The notes below the pieces were generated by a model. That model saw only the letters and a program-made list of their open reading frames with translations. It did not search any database and was not told the DNA's origin. This document shows, piece after piece, positions 36,430-45,400 of a stretch of DNA of 64,000 bases. The DNA is from Xenophilus sp. Marseille-Q4582. GTDB lineage: Bacteria > Pseudomonadota > Gammaproteobacteria > Burkholderiales > Burkholderiaceae_C. Location of the stretch: the NCBI RefSeq assembly GCF_916700565.1, contig NZ_CAKAKO010000006.1:434001-498000 (forward strand), written 5' to 3'. The position numbers were made by a program, and so were the translations under genes. Every line of letters starts with the position of its first letter. Positions within the stretch are counted from its first letter, which is position 1.

Positions 36430-37095
36430 TCAACCGAGCACCCGTGCCAGGAAGCGGCCCAGGTCGGCGATCTCCTGCGGGCAGACGCTGTGGCCCATGG
36501 GGTAGCTGTGCCATTCCACGGGCTGGCCCAGCGCCTGCAGCGCCTCGCGCGTGGCGTCGGCGCGCGACGGCACCACCACCGCGTCTTCGCTTCCATGCGC
36601 CAGGAAGACCGGGGTCTGCGCGTTGGCCGGATGGCGCTCGGCCGCCGTGCTGGCCGCCAATGGCAAGTAGCCCGAGAGGCCGACGATGCCCGCCAGCCGC
36701 TCCTCATGCCGCAGGCCGGTCAGCAGTGCCATGGCGCAGCCCTGCGAGAAACCCGCCAGCACGATGCGGTTCGCGGCCAGGCCGCGCGCTTTCTCGCGCG
36801 CGATCAGCGCCTCGACCTGGAGGCGCGAGGCGCGCAGGCCGGCCTCGTCCTCGGGCCGGCCGGGTCCCAGGATGTCGTACCAGGCCGGCATCACGTACCC
36901 GCCGTTGACGGTCACGGGCCGCTGCGGCGCATGGGGGAACACGAAGCGCACGCCGCCGGCGGCCGCCAGCACGGGCGCCAGCTCGGGAACGAGGGGGGCG
37001 AAGTCACCGCCGTCAGCCCCCAGGCCGTGCATGAGGAGAACGGCCGCGCGTGGATGCGGGCCGGTTTCGAATTCGAGGGCAGGAAGCAGGGACAT
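36430..37095 (-). CDS. Carboxylesterase/phospholipase family alpha/beta hydrolase
   Basis: A 221-residue serine hydrolase of the YpfH/EstB lysophospholipase-like group. The oxyanion region is LLMHGLGADGGDF. The nucleophile is Ser in GFSQGCAMA, the acid Asp in AHGSEDAVV, and the histidine in PMGHSVCPQEI. It resembles acyl-protein thioesterases in size. It lies 39 bases after a small exported protein. The physiological ester is unknown. Confidence 0.92.
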   Translation of the reverse strand: MSLLPALEFETGPHPRAAVLLMHGLGADGGDFAPLVPELAPVLAAAGGVRFVFPHAPQRPVTVNGGYVMPAWYDILGPGRPEDEAGLRASRLQVEALIAREKARGLAANRIVLAGFSQGCAMALLTGLRHEERLAGIVGLSGYLPLAASTAAERHPANAQTPVFLAHGSEDAVVVPSRADATREALQALGQPVEWHSYPMGHSVCPQEIADLGRFLARVLG

Positions 37096-37134
37096 GGGAG
37101 GACTGCAGGAAGCGAGGGGCGACGCAGCGATGGC

Positions 37135-37545
37135 TCAGCGGCCGGCCAGCGCGCGGCATTGCGCGCGGTGGCGTTCGAAGCCGCTCGCCAGGTGGGGCGT
37201 GCATTCGGAGGCCTGGGGCGTGAGCTGGCACAGCCCCACCACCACCAGGTCGGAAACCGCCTGCGTGCAGGCCTCGTAGGGCGCCAGCGCCGCATTGGCC
37301 CGCGTCTTGAAGCCCCAGCGCTCGGCCAGGTCCACGGTGCGGGCCATGGCGCCCTCGAAATAGCTGCGGTCCCGCGCGGCCACGGCCGCGCTCATGGCCG
37401 GCCATTCCGTTTCGACGAAACGCGATGCCTCCGCAGGAAAGGCGGCCGGGTCGGCCTGGGCCGATGCGGACGACACGGCCAGGGCCATCCAAGCGCCGGC
37501 AAGGGCCGGACCCGGACGGAAGCGGAAGGTGCGGAAAGCGGGCAT
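37135..37545 (-). CDS. Exported hypothetical protein with four cysteines
   Basis: A 136-residue protein not recognised. A signal peptide (residues 1-30) ends in SASAQA. The mature part is helical, with cysteines in YEACTQAV, LCQLT, SECTPH and AQCRALAGR, probably paired as disulfides in the periplasm. No good ribosome site precedes ATG 37545, so the start is uncertain. It is upstream of and probably cotranscribed with the esterase. Confidence 0.65.
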   Translation of the reverse strand: MPAFRTFRFRPGPALAGAWMALAVSSASAQADPAAFPAEASRFVETEWPAMSAAVAARDRSYFEGAMARTVDLAERWGFKTRANAALAPYEACTQAVSDLVVVGLCQLTPQASECTPHLASGFERHRAQCRALAGR

Positions 37546-37778
37546 GCGACGGAGGGACGGGCGGCGGGAATCGGAAGGAGGCAGCAAGCGGTGCGACAAG
37601 CCGGAAGCAGGCACAGCCGCAGGGCTGCTGGCCCCGATTGGAGCGCAAAACGGCCCCGGAACCGGGGCGTGTGCGCAAAAAAACCGCCCCCGCGCTCCGG
37701 CGCGGCCGTAAAGGCGCTCCATCTGTGGCCCAATACGGGGTTTCGCTTTCTTTTCCACCCACTTCAAGGAGACCCGTC

Positions 37779-37937
37779 ATGGGCAACAAGATCGTCACCG
37801 AAGCAGACCGCAAAGCCACCAAGCCCCTGCCGGGCGCCACCGTCGCCCGTCAGGGCGTCGGCCAGAAGCGCAGCCTGGAGCGCGGCACCGCCACGCGCAG
37901 CAAGAAGAACCCCGGCAAGCGCGCCCACCAGGGTTGA
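37779..37937 (+). CDS. Small, very basic protein (52 aa)
   Basis: 52 residues with about a quarter Lys/Arg, starting MGNKIVTEADRK and containing RSLERGTATRSKKNPGKRAHQG. AAGGAGA lies 7 bases before the ATG, and a terminator follows 40 bases after the stop, so it is a clean single-gene unit. Its composition suggests a nucleic-acid or ribosome-associated protein, but no family was recognised. Confidence 0.65.
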   Translation: MGNKIVTEADRKATKPLPGATVARQGVGQKRSLERGTATRSKKNPGKRAHQG

Positions 37938-37976
37938 TGCCGGCCCGGCAGTGCCTGCCGCTGCCGGACCTGCCGA

Positions 37977-38003
37977 GGCGCCCGCGAGGCGCCTTTTCTT
38001 CTT
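37977..38003 (+). terminator. Rho-independent terminator of the small basic protein gene
   Basis: GGCGCC (37977-37982), loop CGCGA, GGCGCC (37988-37993), then TTTTCTTCTT. It separates the small basic gene from the following membrane protein. Confidence 0.75.
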
Positions 38004-38027
38004 GGCCGAGATGCTTGCGAGACGCGA

Positions 38028-38228
38028 ATGAAGAACGACCAGATGCTGCTGCGTGGCATGGCCTGCGCCCTGATCGGCGTGGCGGTGCTGCTGGGGCCCC
38101 ACGTGATGCGCTCGCCCGGCTGGCGCGAGATGGTGGCCGGCGCGCAGACCGTGGGCTGGTTCGCGCTGGTGCTGGGGGTGGCGCTGATGGGGGTCGCGCT
38201 GGTGCGCCGGATGAAGGCGCGCAAGTGA
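38028..38228 (+). CDS. Small two-helix membrane protein
   Basis: 66 residues with two hydrophobic helices (LLRGMACALIGVAVLLGPHVM and TVGWFALVLGVALMGVALV) and a basic tail RRMKARK, placing the tail in the cytoplasm. No family recognised. It sits between a terminator and the convergent DUF808 gene. The ribosome site is weak. Confidence 0.55.
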   Translation: MKNDQMLLRGMACALIGVAVLLGPHVMRSPGWREMVAGAQTVGWFALVLGVALMGVALVRRMKARK

Positions 38229-38264
38229 GCCGGGACGGGCCGGCGCTGCGCCCGGCCCTGCCCG

Positions 38265-39185
<921 letters not shown>

Positions 39186-39286
39186 GGTTTCCCTCTGAGT
39201 GTGTAGTCAGGAAGCGGCGGATGGTAGCGGCGCGCGGGGACGCGGCCCTGTCGGAAGGCGCGCCTTGAAGCCGCCGCCCCGCCTTC

Positions 39287-39808
39287 TCAGCCCAGCGAGC
39301 GCTTGGCGCGCACCTCTTCGATGCGCACGGCGCCCCAGGGCGTGGTGCGCGCGGTCTTCAGGTCGCGCTTGAAGCCGGCCTGGTGCTCGAAAAAGCGCAG
39401 CGCGCGCTCGTTGCGCAGCGGAATCCATGCCGACACCGTGGTGCAGCCCTCCTCTTCCAGGCCCTCCTCGGCGGCTTCCCACAGCTGCAGGGCCACGCCC
39501 TTGCCCCAGTGGTCGGGGTGCACGTACAGCGACCAGATCTCGCCGTCGGTGGGCTTGGTCTTGGGGTCGCGCGAGCGGTCGAAGCCCACGAAGCCGACCA
39601 CCGTGTCGCCCTGCACGGCCACATGCACCTGCGGCTCGGCGAACTCGATGGCCTGGCGCCATTTCGCTTCGCGCGTGGCCGGTGCCAGCGCGTCCAGTTG
39701 CTCATCGGGCACGATGCCCCGGTAAGCGGCACGCACAGCGGCGGCATGGAGGTCGGCGATGGCCTTGGCGTCGCGCAGTTCGGCGGGAAGAACTTCGTAG
39801 GGGGACAT
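39287..39808 (-). CDS. GNAT family N-acetyltransferase
   Basis: A 173-residue acetyltransferase. The N-terminal alpha1-loop-alpha2 is DAKAIADLHAAAVRAAYRGIVPDEQLDAL. The acetyl-CoA motif A is IWSLYVHPDHWGKGVALQLWEAAEE, with H-W-G-K-G-V giving the pyrophosphate loop, and RNERALRFFEHQAGF is motif B. The acceptor is unknown; the AYRGIVPD segment places it in a large group of stress- or antibiotic-related acetyltransferases. It is divergent from the ferredoxin gene. Confidence 0.9.
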   Translation of the reverse strand: MSPYEVLPAELRDAKAIADLHAAAVRAAYRGIVPDEQLDALAPATREAKWRQAIEFAEPQVHVAVQGDTVVGFVGFDRSRDPKTKPTDGEIWSLYVHPDHWGKGVALQLWEAAEEGLEEEGCTTVSAWIPLRNERALRFFEHQAGFKRDLKTARTTPWGAVRIEEVRAKRSLG

Positions 39809-39843
39809 GCGGGAATGCAGACAGGAAAAAAGACAATGCAGGA

Positions 39844-40212
39844 ATGCAAGAGCGCGCCATTGTCGCCGGACCGCCAACGCCCGAGGCGGCGGCCGGCCCC
39901 GATCCGCACCCCGTCCCGACCGCCCACAGCGTGCGGGTGCAGCCGCTGGGCCGGCGCTTTGCCGCGGCGCCCGGCCAGTCGCTGCTGCGCGCGGCCGAAG
40001 ACGCGGGCATCGAGCTGCCCAGCTCCTGCCGCAACGGCACCTGCCGCACCTGCCTGTGCCGCGCCGTCCAGGGCCAGGCGCGGCACCTGATCGACTGGCC
40101 CGGTGTTTCGGCCGAGGAAAAGGCCGAGGGCTGGCTGCTGCCCTGCGTGGCCGAAGCCTGCAGCGACCTGGTGCTGGACGCGCCATCGGCATTCGCCCTG
40201 TTCGACGAATGA
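39844..40212 (+). CDS. 2Fe-2S ferredoxin-like protein
   Basis: A 122-residue plant-type ferredoxin domain. The cluster cysteines are in SSCRNGTCRTCLC (C-x5-C-x2-C), with the fourth in LLPCVAEA. The first 30 residues (ERAIVAGPPTPEAAAGP) are low complexity. The ATG at 39844 has a poorly spaced ribosome site, so a GTG near residue 29 is possible. It is 6 bases upstream of the transglutaminase-like gene, hence cotranscribed. An electron donor role is inferred from the fold; the partner enzyme is not obvious. Confidence 0.85.
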   Translation: MQERAIVAGPPTPEAAAGPDPHPVPTAHSVRVQPLGRRFAAAPGQSLLRAAEDAGIELPSSCRNGTCRTCLCRAVQGQARHLIDWPGVSAEEKAEGWLLPCVAEACSDLVLDAPSAFALFDE

Positions 40213-40218
40213 GCCGAA

Positions 40219-41418
40219 ATGGCAGATGCTGCGGGCATGGCCCCCCTTCCGCCCGAGCCTGCGCACCCTGCCCGCGAAGCCGTTCACCCGCCCGCAGGGG
40301 GCTGGGCGCCCGGCGGCATCGACGTCGCACAGACCGGGCCAGGCGCCCTGGCCGCGGTGCGGCAGGTGCTGGACCAGGCCTTCCAGGGCCATGCCCGGGC
40401 CGCGCAGCTGGATCTGCGCAGCACCCCCCGCGGCGTGCAGGTGCGCTGGCCGCTGTCGGTGCAACAGGCGCTGGCGCCCGGCCATGACACCCTGGGCCTG
40501 GGCGAGCGGCTGGGGCTGCCCGCCGCCCGCCCGGGCCAGGAGGCCGGCGATGCGCCCGAGACCGCCGCCGCGCTGCTGCTCGGCCCGCAGTGGCAGCTCT
40601 TCCCGAGCGCGGCCGAGCTGGCCAGCGCGCTGCGCATCCGCGCCAACGTCGCGCGCGCCGCGGCCCGCACCATGCTCGACTTCCACACCGAGGCCGTGGA
40701 GCGGCCCTGGGCCTTCTGGAAACATGACGAGGCGCACGGCTTCCACATCCGCGAAGGCGTGTCGCTCGTCGACGCCCTGCGCCAGGCCACCCAGCCCGAA
40801 GTGAGTGGCGGGCGCTACGCCTTCAGCTGCTACCGCGCCACCGAATACGTGCTGCTGCTGGGCCTGGCCGAAGAGCTGCGGCAGGCCAATCCGCCGCTGT
40901 ATGCCGCGCTCGAGGCGCTGTGGCAGCGCCGCGCCATCGTCTCGGCCGAGTTCCACGAGGTCTTCCTGCGCGAGACCGGCAGCCCCGAGGCGCCGCTGCC
41001 GCCGCGCTACTACGTGCCCGGCGACCGCGTGTGGTTCCGCAACCCCGACGAGGCCTCGGCCGACGCGGCCGGTTTCGAGGGCTCCTGGGTGATCTACCTG
41101 GGCGGCGGCCATTTCTGCAACTTCTGGCAGAAGGACCGGCCCTTCGACTTCGAGGCCAAGTGCCTGGAGGTCTACCACTGGCGCGACGGCCTGTGGCATG
41201 ACGCCGAAGGCGAGGCGCAGATCGACGAGGCGCGCGTGGCCGAGGCCGTGGCGCGCACCCGCGAGGACCCGGCGGGAATGCAGCGCATCCTGGCGCGCAT
41301 GCAGCGCTATCGCGACCCGCGCGGGGTGTATGCCGACGGCGGCTGCGTCGACAGCACGCGCGAACAGCTGCGCTGGGTGTGCCCCGGCACGGCCGACCTG
41401 CGATTGCCGCCCGGCTGA
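40219..41418 (+). CDS. Tgl-like protein-glutamine gamma-glutamyltransferase homologue
   Basis: 399 residues. The C-terminal 270 align by eye with Bacillus spore transglutaminase Tgl: SAAELASALRIRANVARAAARTM, then FWKHDEAHGFHIREGVSL, then YAFSCYRATEYVLLLG with the presumed catalytic Cys204, and YYVPGDRVWFRNPD followed by GFEGSWVIYLGGGHFC. Two acidic residues known in Tgl (next to the cysteine, and in the WRGEN motif) appear as serine here, so activity is uncertain. The N-terminal 120 residues are Pro/Ala rich and unrelated. No sporulation genes are near. It follows a ferredoxin by 6 bases. Confidence 0.7.
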   Translation: MADAAGMAPLPPEPAHPAREAVHPPAGGWAPGGIDVAQTGPGALAAVRQVLDQAFQGHARAAQLDLRSTPRGVQVRWPLSVQQALAPGHDTLGLGERLGLPAARPGQEAGDAPETAAALLLGPQWQLFPSAAELASALRIRANVARAAARTMLDFHTEAVERPWAFWKHDEAHGFHIREGVSLVDALRQATQPEVSGGRYAFSCYRATEYVLLLGLAEELRQANPPLYAALEALWQRRAIVSAEFHEVFLRETGSPEAPLPPRYYVPGDRVWFRNPDEASADAAGFEGSWVIYLGGGHFCNFWQKDRPFDFEAKCLEVYHWRDGLWHDAEGEAQIDEARVAEAVARTREDPAGMQRILARMQRYRDPRGVYADGGCVDSTREQLRWVCPGTADLRLPPG

Positions 41419-41443
41419 GCCCCGGCGCGCCGGCCCGCCCCGC

Positions 41444-42691
41444 TCAAGCGCCGGAAGGCGGCGAGGACATCCGGTCGCGCCGCGCCAGCGCCGGAAAGAC
41501 GCGGAACCAAGCCAGCGCCACCAGCACCGCGCCCACGCCGCCCAGCACGACCGACCCCACCGGTCCCATCAGCGCGGCCGTGGCGCCCGAGCGGAACTCG
41601 CCCAGCTGGTTGCTCGCGCCGATGAAGATGCCGTTCACCGCACTCACGCGCCCGCGCATGGCGTCGGGCGTTTCCAGTTGCACCAGCGTCTGGCGGATGA
41701 CCACGTTGACCATGTCGGCCGCGCCCGAGAGGGCCAGCGCCACCAGCGACAGCCAGAAGCTCGTGGACAGCCCGAACACCACCATGCACAGGCCGAACAC
41801 CGCCACGGCGACGAGCAGCGTGCGGCCCACGTGCCGCTCCACGGGCGCGCGCGTGAGCCAGATCGACATCGCCAGCGCGCCCGCGGCCGGCGCGGCGCGC
41901 AGCAGGCCCAGGCCCCAGGCGCCCGTGTGCAGGATGTCCTTGGCATAAATGGGCAGCAGCGCCACCGCGCCGCCCAGCAGCACCGCGAACAGATCGAGCG
42001 ACACGGCGCCCAGCACCGGCTTGCGCAGCCAGATGAAACGCACCCCGGCCAGCAGCGTGGCGGCCGTGACGGGCTCGCGCGCAGGCGGCTGGTGCGCATA
42101 GCGCAGCAGCGCCGACAGCACGCAGGCCAGCACGAACAGGCCCAGGCTCACGCCATAGACCGTCTCCATGCCGGCCACGAACAGCAAGCCGCCCAGCGCC
42201 GGCCCGCCGATCACGGCCGCCTGCTGCCCGGCCGAGCTGAAGGCCATGGCGCGCGGCAGCATGACGGGTGGCACCAGCAGCGGCGTGAGCGACTGCTGCG
42301 CCGGCATCTGGAAGGCCCGCACCGCGCCCAGCACCAGCGACAGGCCCAGCAGCAGGCCGCGCGAATCCGCACCACCGGCCTGCGCCGCCAGCAGCGCCAG
42401 CGCGACCGCGCCCTGCACCGCCAGGCAGGCGGCCAGGATGCGGCCGCGGTGGTAGCGGTCCACCACGTGGCCCGCATACAGCGCCAGCAACAGCGCGGGC
42501 GCGAACTGGTACAGGCCGACCAGGCCCAGGTCCCAGGCCGAGCCCGTGAGCGCGTACATGTGCCAGCCCACCGCCACCATCAGCATCTGCTGCGCGGCCG
42601 TGCCCGCCAGGCGCGCGGCCCACAGCCGCATGAAGGCCTGCTGCCGCCGCAGGTCGGCGAAGCTGTGGGAGGGCGAGGGGTCGGGAGTCAT
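41444..42691 (-). CDS. MFS transporter (EntS/MFS_3-like exporter)
   Basis: A 415-residue twelve-helix exporter. The N-terminus FMRLWAARLAGTAAQQMLMVAVGWHMYALTGSAWDLGLVGL and the loop GHVVDRYHRGRIL are typical of the EntS/MFS_3 family. The LETPDAMRGRVSAVNGIFIGASNQLGEF segment is characteristic of it too. Relatives export siderophores or drugs; no siderophore synthesis genes are in the window. The start at 42691 (MTPDPSPSHSF) is chosen over much longer open frames upstream. Confidence 0.9.
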   Translation of the reverse strand: MTPDPSPSHSFADLRRQQAFMRLWAARLAGTAAQQMLMVAVGWHMYALTGSAWDLGLVGLYQFAPALLLALYAGHVVDRYHRGRILAACLAVQGAVALALLAAQAGGADSRGLLLGLSLVLGAVRAFQMPAQQSLTPLLVPPVMLPRAMAFSSAGQQAAVIGGPALGGLLFVAGMETVYGVSLGLFVLACVLSALLRYAHQPPAREPVTAATLLAGVRFIWLRKPVLGAVSLDLFAVLLGGAVALLPIYAKDILHTGAWGLGLLRAAPAAGALAMSIWLTRAPVERHVGRTLLVAVAVFGLCMVVFGLSTSFWLSLVALALSGAADMVNVVIRQTLVQLETPDAMRGRVSAVNGIFIGASNQLGEFRSGATAALMGPVGSVVLGGVGAVLVALAWFRVFPALARRDRMSSPPSGA

Positions 42692-42856
42692 GGGAAGGCG
42701 CGGCGCGCTGCGGTGCAAGGGATGGCCGGTCCGGGGGTGCGCCTGGCGGGCAGGCCAAGCGCGGCGCCCCCAGGGCGGATCGGCGCGGCAGCGGGGCCGC
42801 CAGCATAGCGAGCCCCGCCGCAAAGCGCTGGCGCGGGTCTTTCTACACTGGCGGCC

Positions 42857-43531
42857 GTGACCCCCCTTGCCGCCCCCGCCACGTCGCCCGACGCCCTCAC
42901 GCTGCTGCACGAAGACGCCCACCTGCTGGTGCTGGACAAGCCCGCGGGCCTGCTGTGCGTGCCCGGCCGCGGGGCAGACAAGCAGGACTGCCTGAGCGCG
43001 CGCGTGCAGCGCCGCTGGCCCGAGGCGCGGGTGGTGCACCGGCTGGACATGGGCACCAGCGGCCTGGTGCTGATGGCGCGCGACGCGGCCACGCAGCGCG
43101 CACTGGGCGATGCCTTCGCCGCGCGGCAGGTGTGGAAGCGCTACGAGGCCCTGGTCGACGGCCGCGCCGACGAGGCGCACTGGCAGACCATCGACGCGCC
43201 CATGATGGCCGACTGGCCGCGGCGGCCGCTGCAGAAGATCGATGCGGCCGGCAAGCCCAGCCTCACGCGCTGGCGCACGCTGGAGGTGCGGGAGGGGGCG
43301 CCCGGCGAAGCCTGCGCCAGCCGCCTGTTGCTGGAGCCGCACACCGGCCGCTCGCACCAGTTGCGCCTGCACCTGGCCTTCATCGGCCACCCGATCCTCG
43401 GCGACGCGCTGTACGGCGATGCGCGCGTGCAGGCCCGCGCGCCGCGCCTGATGCTGCATGCCACCGTGCTGCAGCTGCGCCACCCGGCCACCGGGGCGGC
43501 GCTGCGCGTCGAAAGCCCGGCGCCGTTCTGA
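42857..43531 (+). CDS. RluA-family pseudouridine synthase
   Basis: A 224-residue RNA-modifying enzyme lacking the S4 domain. The catalytic Asp is in VVHRLDMGTSGLVLMA; LVLDKPAGLLCVPGRG and TGRSHQLRLHLAFIGHPILGDALYG are the other signatures. Length and sequence fit the RluA subgroup acting on 23S rRNA 746 and tRNA position 32. The GTG at 42857 is the most likely start. It is divergent from the MFS exporter and convergent with the UspA gene. Confidence 0.93.
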   Translation: MTPLAAPATSPDALTLLHEDAHLLVLDKPAGLLCVPGRGADKQDCLSARVQRRWPEARVVHRLDMGTSGLVLMARDAATQRALGDAFAARQVWKRYEALVDGRADEAHWQTIDAPMMADWPRRPLQKIDAAGKPSLTRWRTLEVREGAPGEACASRLLLEPHTGRSHQLRLHLAFIGHPILGDALYGDARVQARAPRLMLHATVLQLRHPATGAALRVESPAPF

Positions 43532-43562
43532 GCCGCGCCCGGGTCGCGTCCGTGTCCGGCGC

Positions 43563-44006
43563 TCAGCCCTCGGCCTTGACCACCAGCACCGGCATTGGCG
43601 CTTCCTGCAGCACGCGCTGGGTCACGCTGCCCAGCAGCAGCTTCTCGATGCCCGAGCGGCCGTGCGAGCCCATGACGATCAGATCGGCATTCAGCGCCAC
43701 GGCGGTGTCCACGATGCCTTCATGGACCACGTGGCCGTCGATCACGCGCTGGTCGCTGTGCAGGCCTTCGGCCGCCAGGGCCGCCACGCCGCGCGCCAGC
43801 GCGGCATTGGCGCTCGACGTGGCGGCGGCCAGGTATTCGTTCTGGCCCAGGGCGTAATCGGCCCCCACGCCGATGAAGGGATAGTTGTCGATCACGTGGA
43901 TCAGCGTGATGCGGCTGCCGAAGGCCAGCGCGAGACCGCTGGCCTTGCTCACGGCCAGCATCGAAGTTTCGGAACCGTCGACGGGGACGAGGATGTGATT
44001 GAACAT
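43563..44006 (-). CDS. Universal stress protein UspA-like
   Basis: A 147-residue single-domain UspA protein. It starts MFNHILVPVDGSETS and has VMGSHGRSGIEKLLLGSVTQRVL, the ATP-binding G-x2-G-x9-G(S) motif, so it is in the nucleotide-binding class. It is 156 bases after the 2OG-Fe oxygenase gene on the same strand. The ATG at 44006 is the conserved start. Confidence 0.95.
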   Translation of the reverse strand: MFNHILVPVDGSETSMLAVSKASGLALAFGSRITLIHVIDNYPFIGVGADYALGQNEYLAAATSSANAALARGVAALAAEGLHSDQRVIDGHVVHEGIVDTAVALNADLIVMGSHGRSGIEKLLLGSVTQRVLQEAPMPVLVVKAEG

Positions 44007-44162
44007 GGACGTACCTCTCTCTGGTCTGGAATTCCTGCGCACTTTACCCTGAGCCTTCGCCGGGCCCTGTAGGACGCCCCTTGGCCGGGCCGACCGAGCA
44101 CGGCAAGCGCGGGGGCGACGGCCGGCCACGCAGGCCCGCGGGCACCGCCGCGGCGCATGGGC

Positions 44163-44909
44163 TCAGGGCTCGGGATCGCCCTGGAAGGCGCGTGCGCGGC
44201 AGGTCAGCACCAGCGTGTCGCGCCAGCCCGGCTCGCCCTCGGTCAGGGGCTGGATGGGGGTGGACTCGTGGATCACGCGCGCGTCGTCCAGCAGCATCAG
44301 CGCCCAGGGCTGGTCCATGGTGAAGCGCTCGCCGCGCCGGCCCTCGAAGACCCGCGTCTCGCCGCCCTTGATGTTGTGGCGCCCGACCAGCGCCACGGCC
44401 ACCAGGTCCACGCCGTCGCGGTGCGCGCCTTCGGGCGTGGGCCGGCCGATGCCGCCTTCGGTGTCGATGCGGAACTGGTGCGCCTCGATGTACCAGCGCT
44501 GCTCGCCGCGCAGCGCGCTGGCCGCGCCGGCCAGGCGCAGCAGCAGCGCGCGCCACACGGGCAGTGCCACGGTCGCCGCTTCCATCGGCGCGAACCAGCG
44601 CTGCATGCCGCCGTGCAGCGCGTTGTATTCCACCGGCTGCCAGTGCGCCCGGTGCGGGGCGGCGATCAGCGCGCCGCCTTCGGCGATGAAGCAGGCATGC
44701 CGGCGCTGGCGGTAGCGGCCGCCGTCCTTGAGGTATTCGTCGGGCGGCAGCTCGTCCCAGTCGGCGCGCAGGGCGTCCAGCTCGTCCAGCGGGCGCTGCA
44801 GCCAGTCGGCCGTGCCCTTGGGGCTGAGCACGGCATAGCCCTGCTGCCTGAGCGCGGGGCCCAGTTCCTCGGGCGGCGTGTAGGGGGGGCTGAAGACTTC
44901 GTGCGCCAT
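44163..44909 (-). CDS. 2OG-Fe(II) dioxygenase family protein
   Basis: A 248-residue protein of the 2OG-Fe dioxygenase family that includes amino-acid hydroxylases. The iron site is likely His-x-Asp in GAHRDGVDLV, with a distal His in VIHESTPI and an arginine further on in the TLVLTCRARAF strand. HHGGM-type residues in YNALHGGMQRWFAPM precede it. It lies 89 bases downstream of the DUF427 gene in a loose minus-strand run with the ergothioneine genes. The substrate is unknown. Confidence 0.85.
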   Translation of the reverse strand: MAHEVFSPPYTPPEELGPALRQQGYAVLSPKGTADWLQRPLDELDALRADWDELPPDEYLKDGGRYRQRRHACFIAEGGALIAAPHRAHWQPVEYNALHGGMQRWFAPMEAATVALPVWRALLLRLAGAASALRGEQRWYIEAHQFRIDTEGGIGRPTPEGAHRDGVDLVAVALVGRHNIKGGETRVFEGRRGERFTMDQPWALMLLDDARVIHESTPIQPLTEGEPGWRDTLVLTCRARAFQGDPEP

Positions 44910-44998
44910 CTCAGGGGTGCCCGGCCGCCCGAAGGCACTGAGGCGCCACCGCGGGAGGCAGCGGACCGCGCGAAGCGGGAGAGCGTGGGATCAACATC

Positions 44999-45283
44999 TC
45001 AGCCCTCCACCACCTGCACGCCCTTCCAGAAGGCCACGCGGTCGCGCACCATCTCGGCTTCGGGCTTGGGATCGGCGTAGTACCAGACGGCATCGGCGTT
45101 CAGTTCACCGTCCACCAGCAGCGAGTAGTAGTTCGCCGTGCCCTTCCACGGGCAGGTGGTGCGGTGGTTGCTGAAGCTCACGTAGTCGCGGTTCAGCGAA
45201 CTCGCGGGAAAGTAGTGGTTGCCTTCGACGAGCACGGTGTCGTCGCTCTGGGCGATGGTCACGCCCTTCCAGATGGCTTTCAT
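44999..45283 (-). CDS. DUF427 family protein
   Basis: A 94-residue small beta protein. The family pattern is complete: MKAIWKGVTIAQSDDT, VEGNHYFPASSLN, HRTTCPWKGTANYYSL and AVWYYADPKPEAEMVRDRVAFWKGV. The conserved TCPWKG motif is at residues 43-48. Its function is unknown. The start at 45283 is the family start. It is 117 bases after egtD. Confidence 0.93.
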   Translation of the reverse strand: MKAIWKGVTIAQSDDTVLVEGNHYFPASSLNRDYVSFSNHRTTCPWKGTANYYSLLVDGELNADAVWYYADPKPEAEMVRDRVAFWKGVQVVEG

Positions 45284-45400
45284 GCAGGACCTCATGAGGA
45301 AACAAGGGCCCGCCGCGGCCGTGCTGCCCCCGGCAGGTCCGGCGCGCGCGGCCCTGCGCGGCAATCCGTGCGAGGCCCGACAAGGCCCGCCACGGACCGG

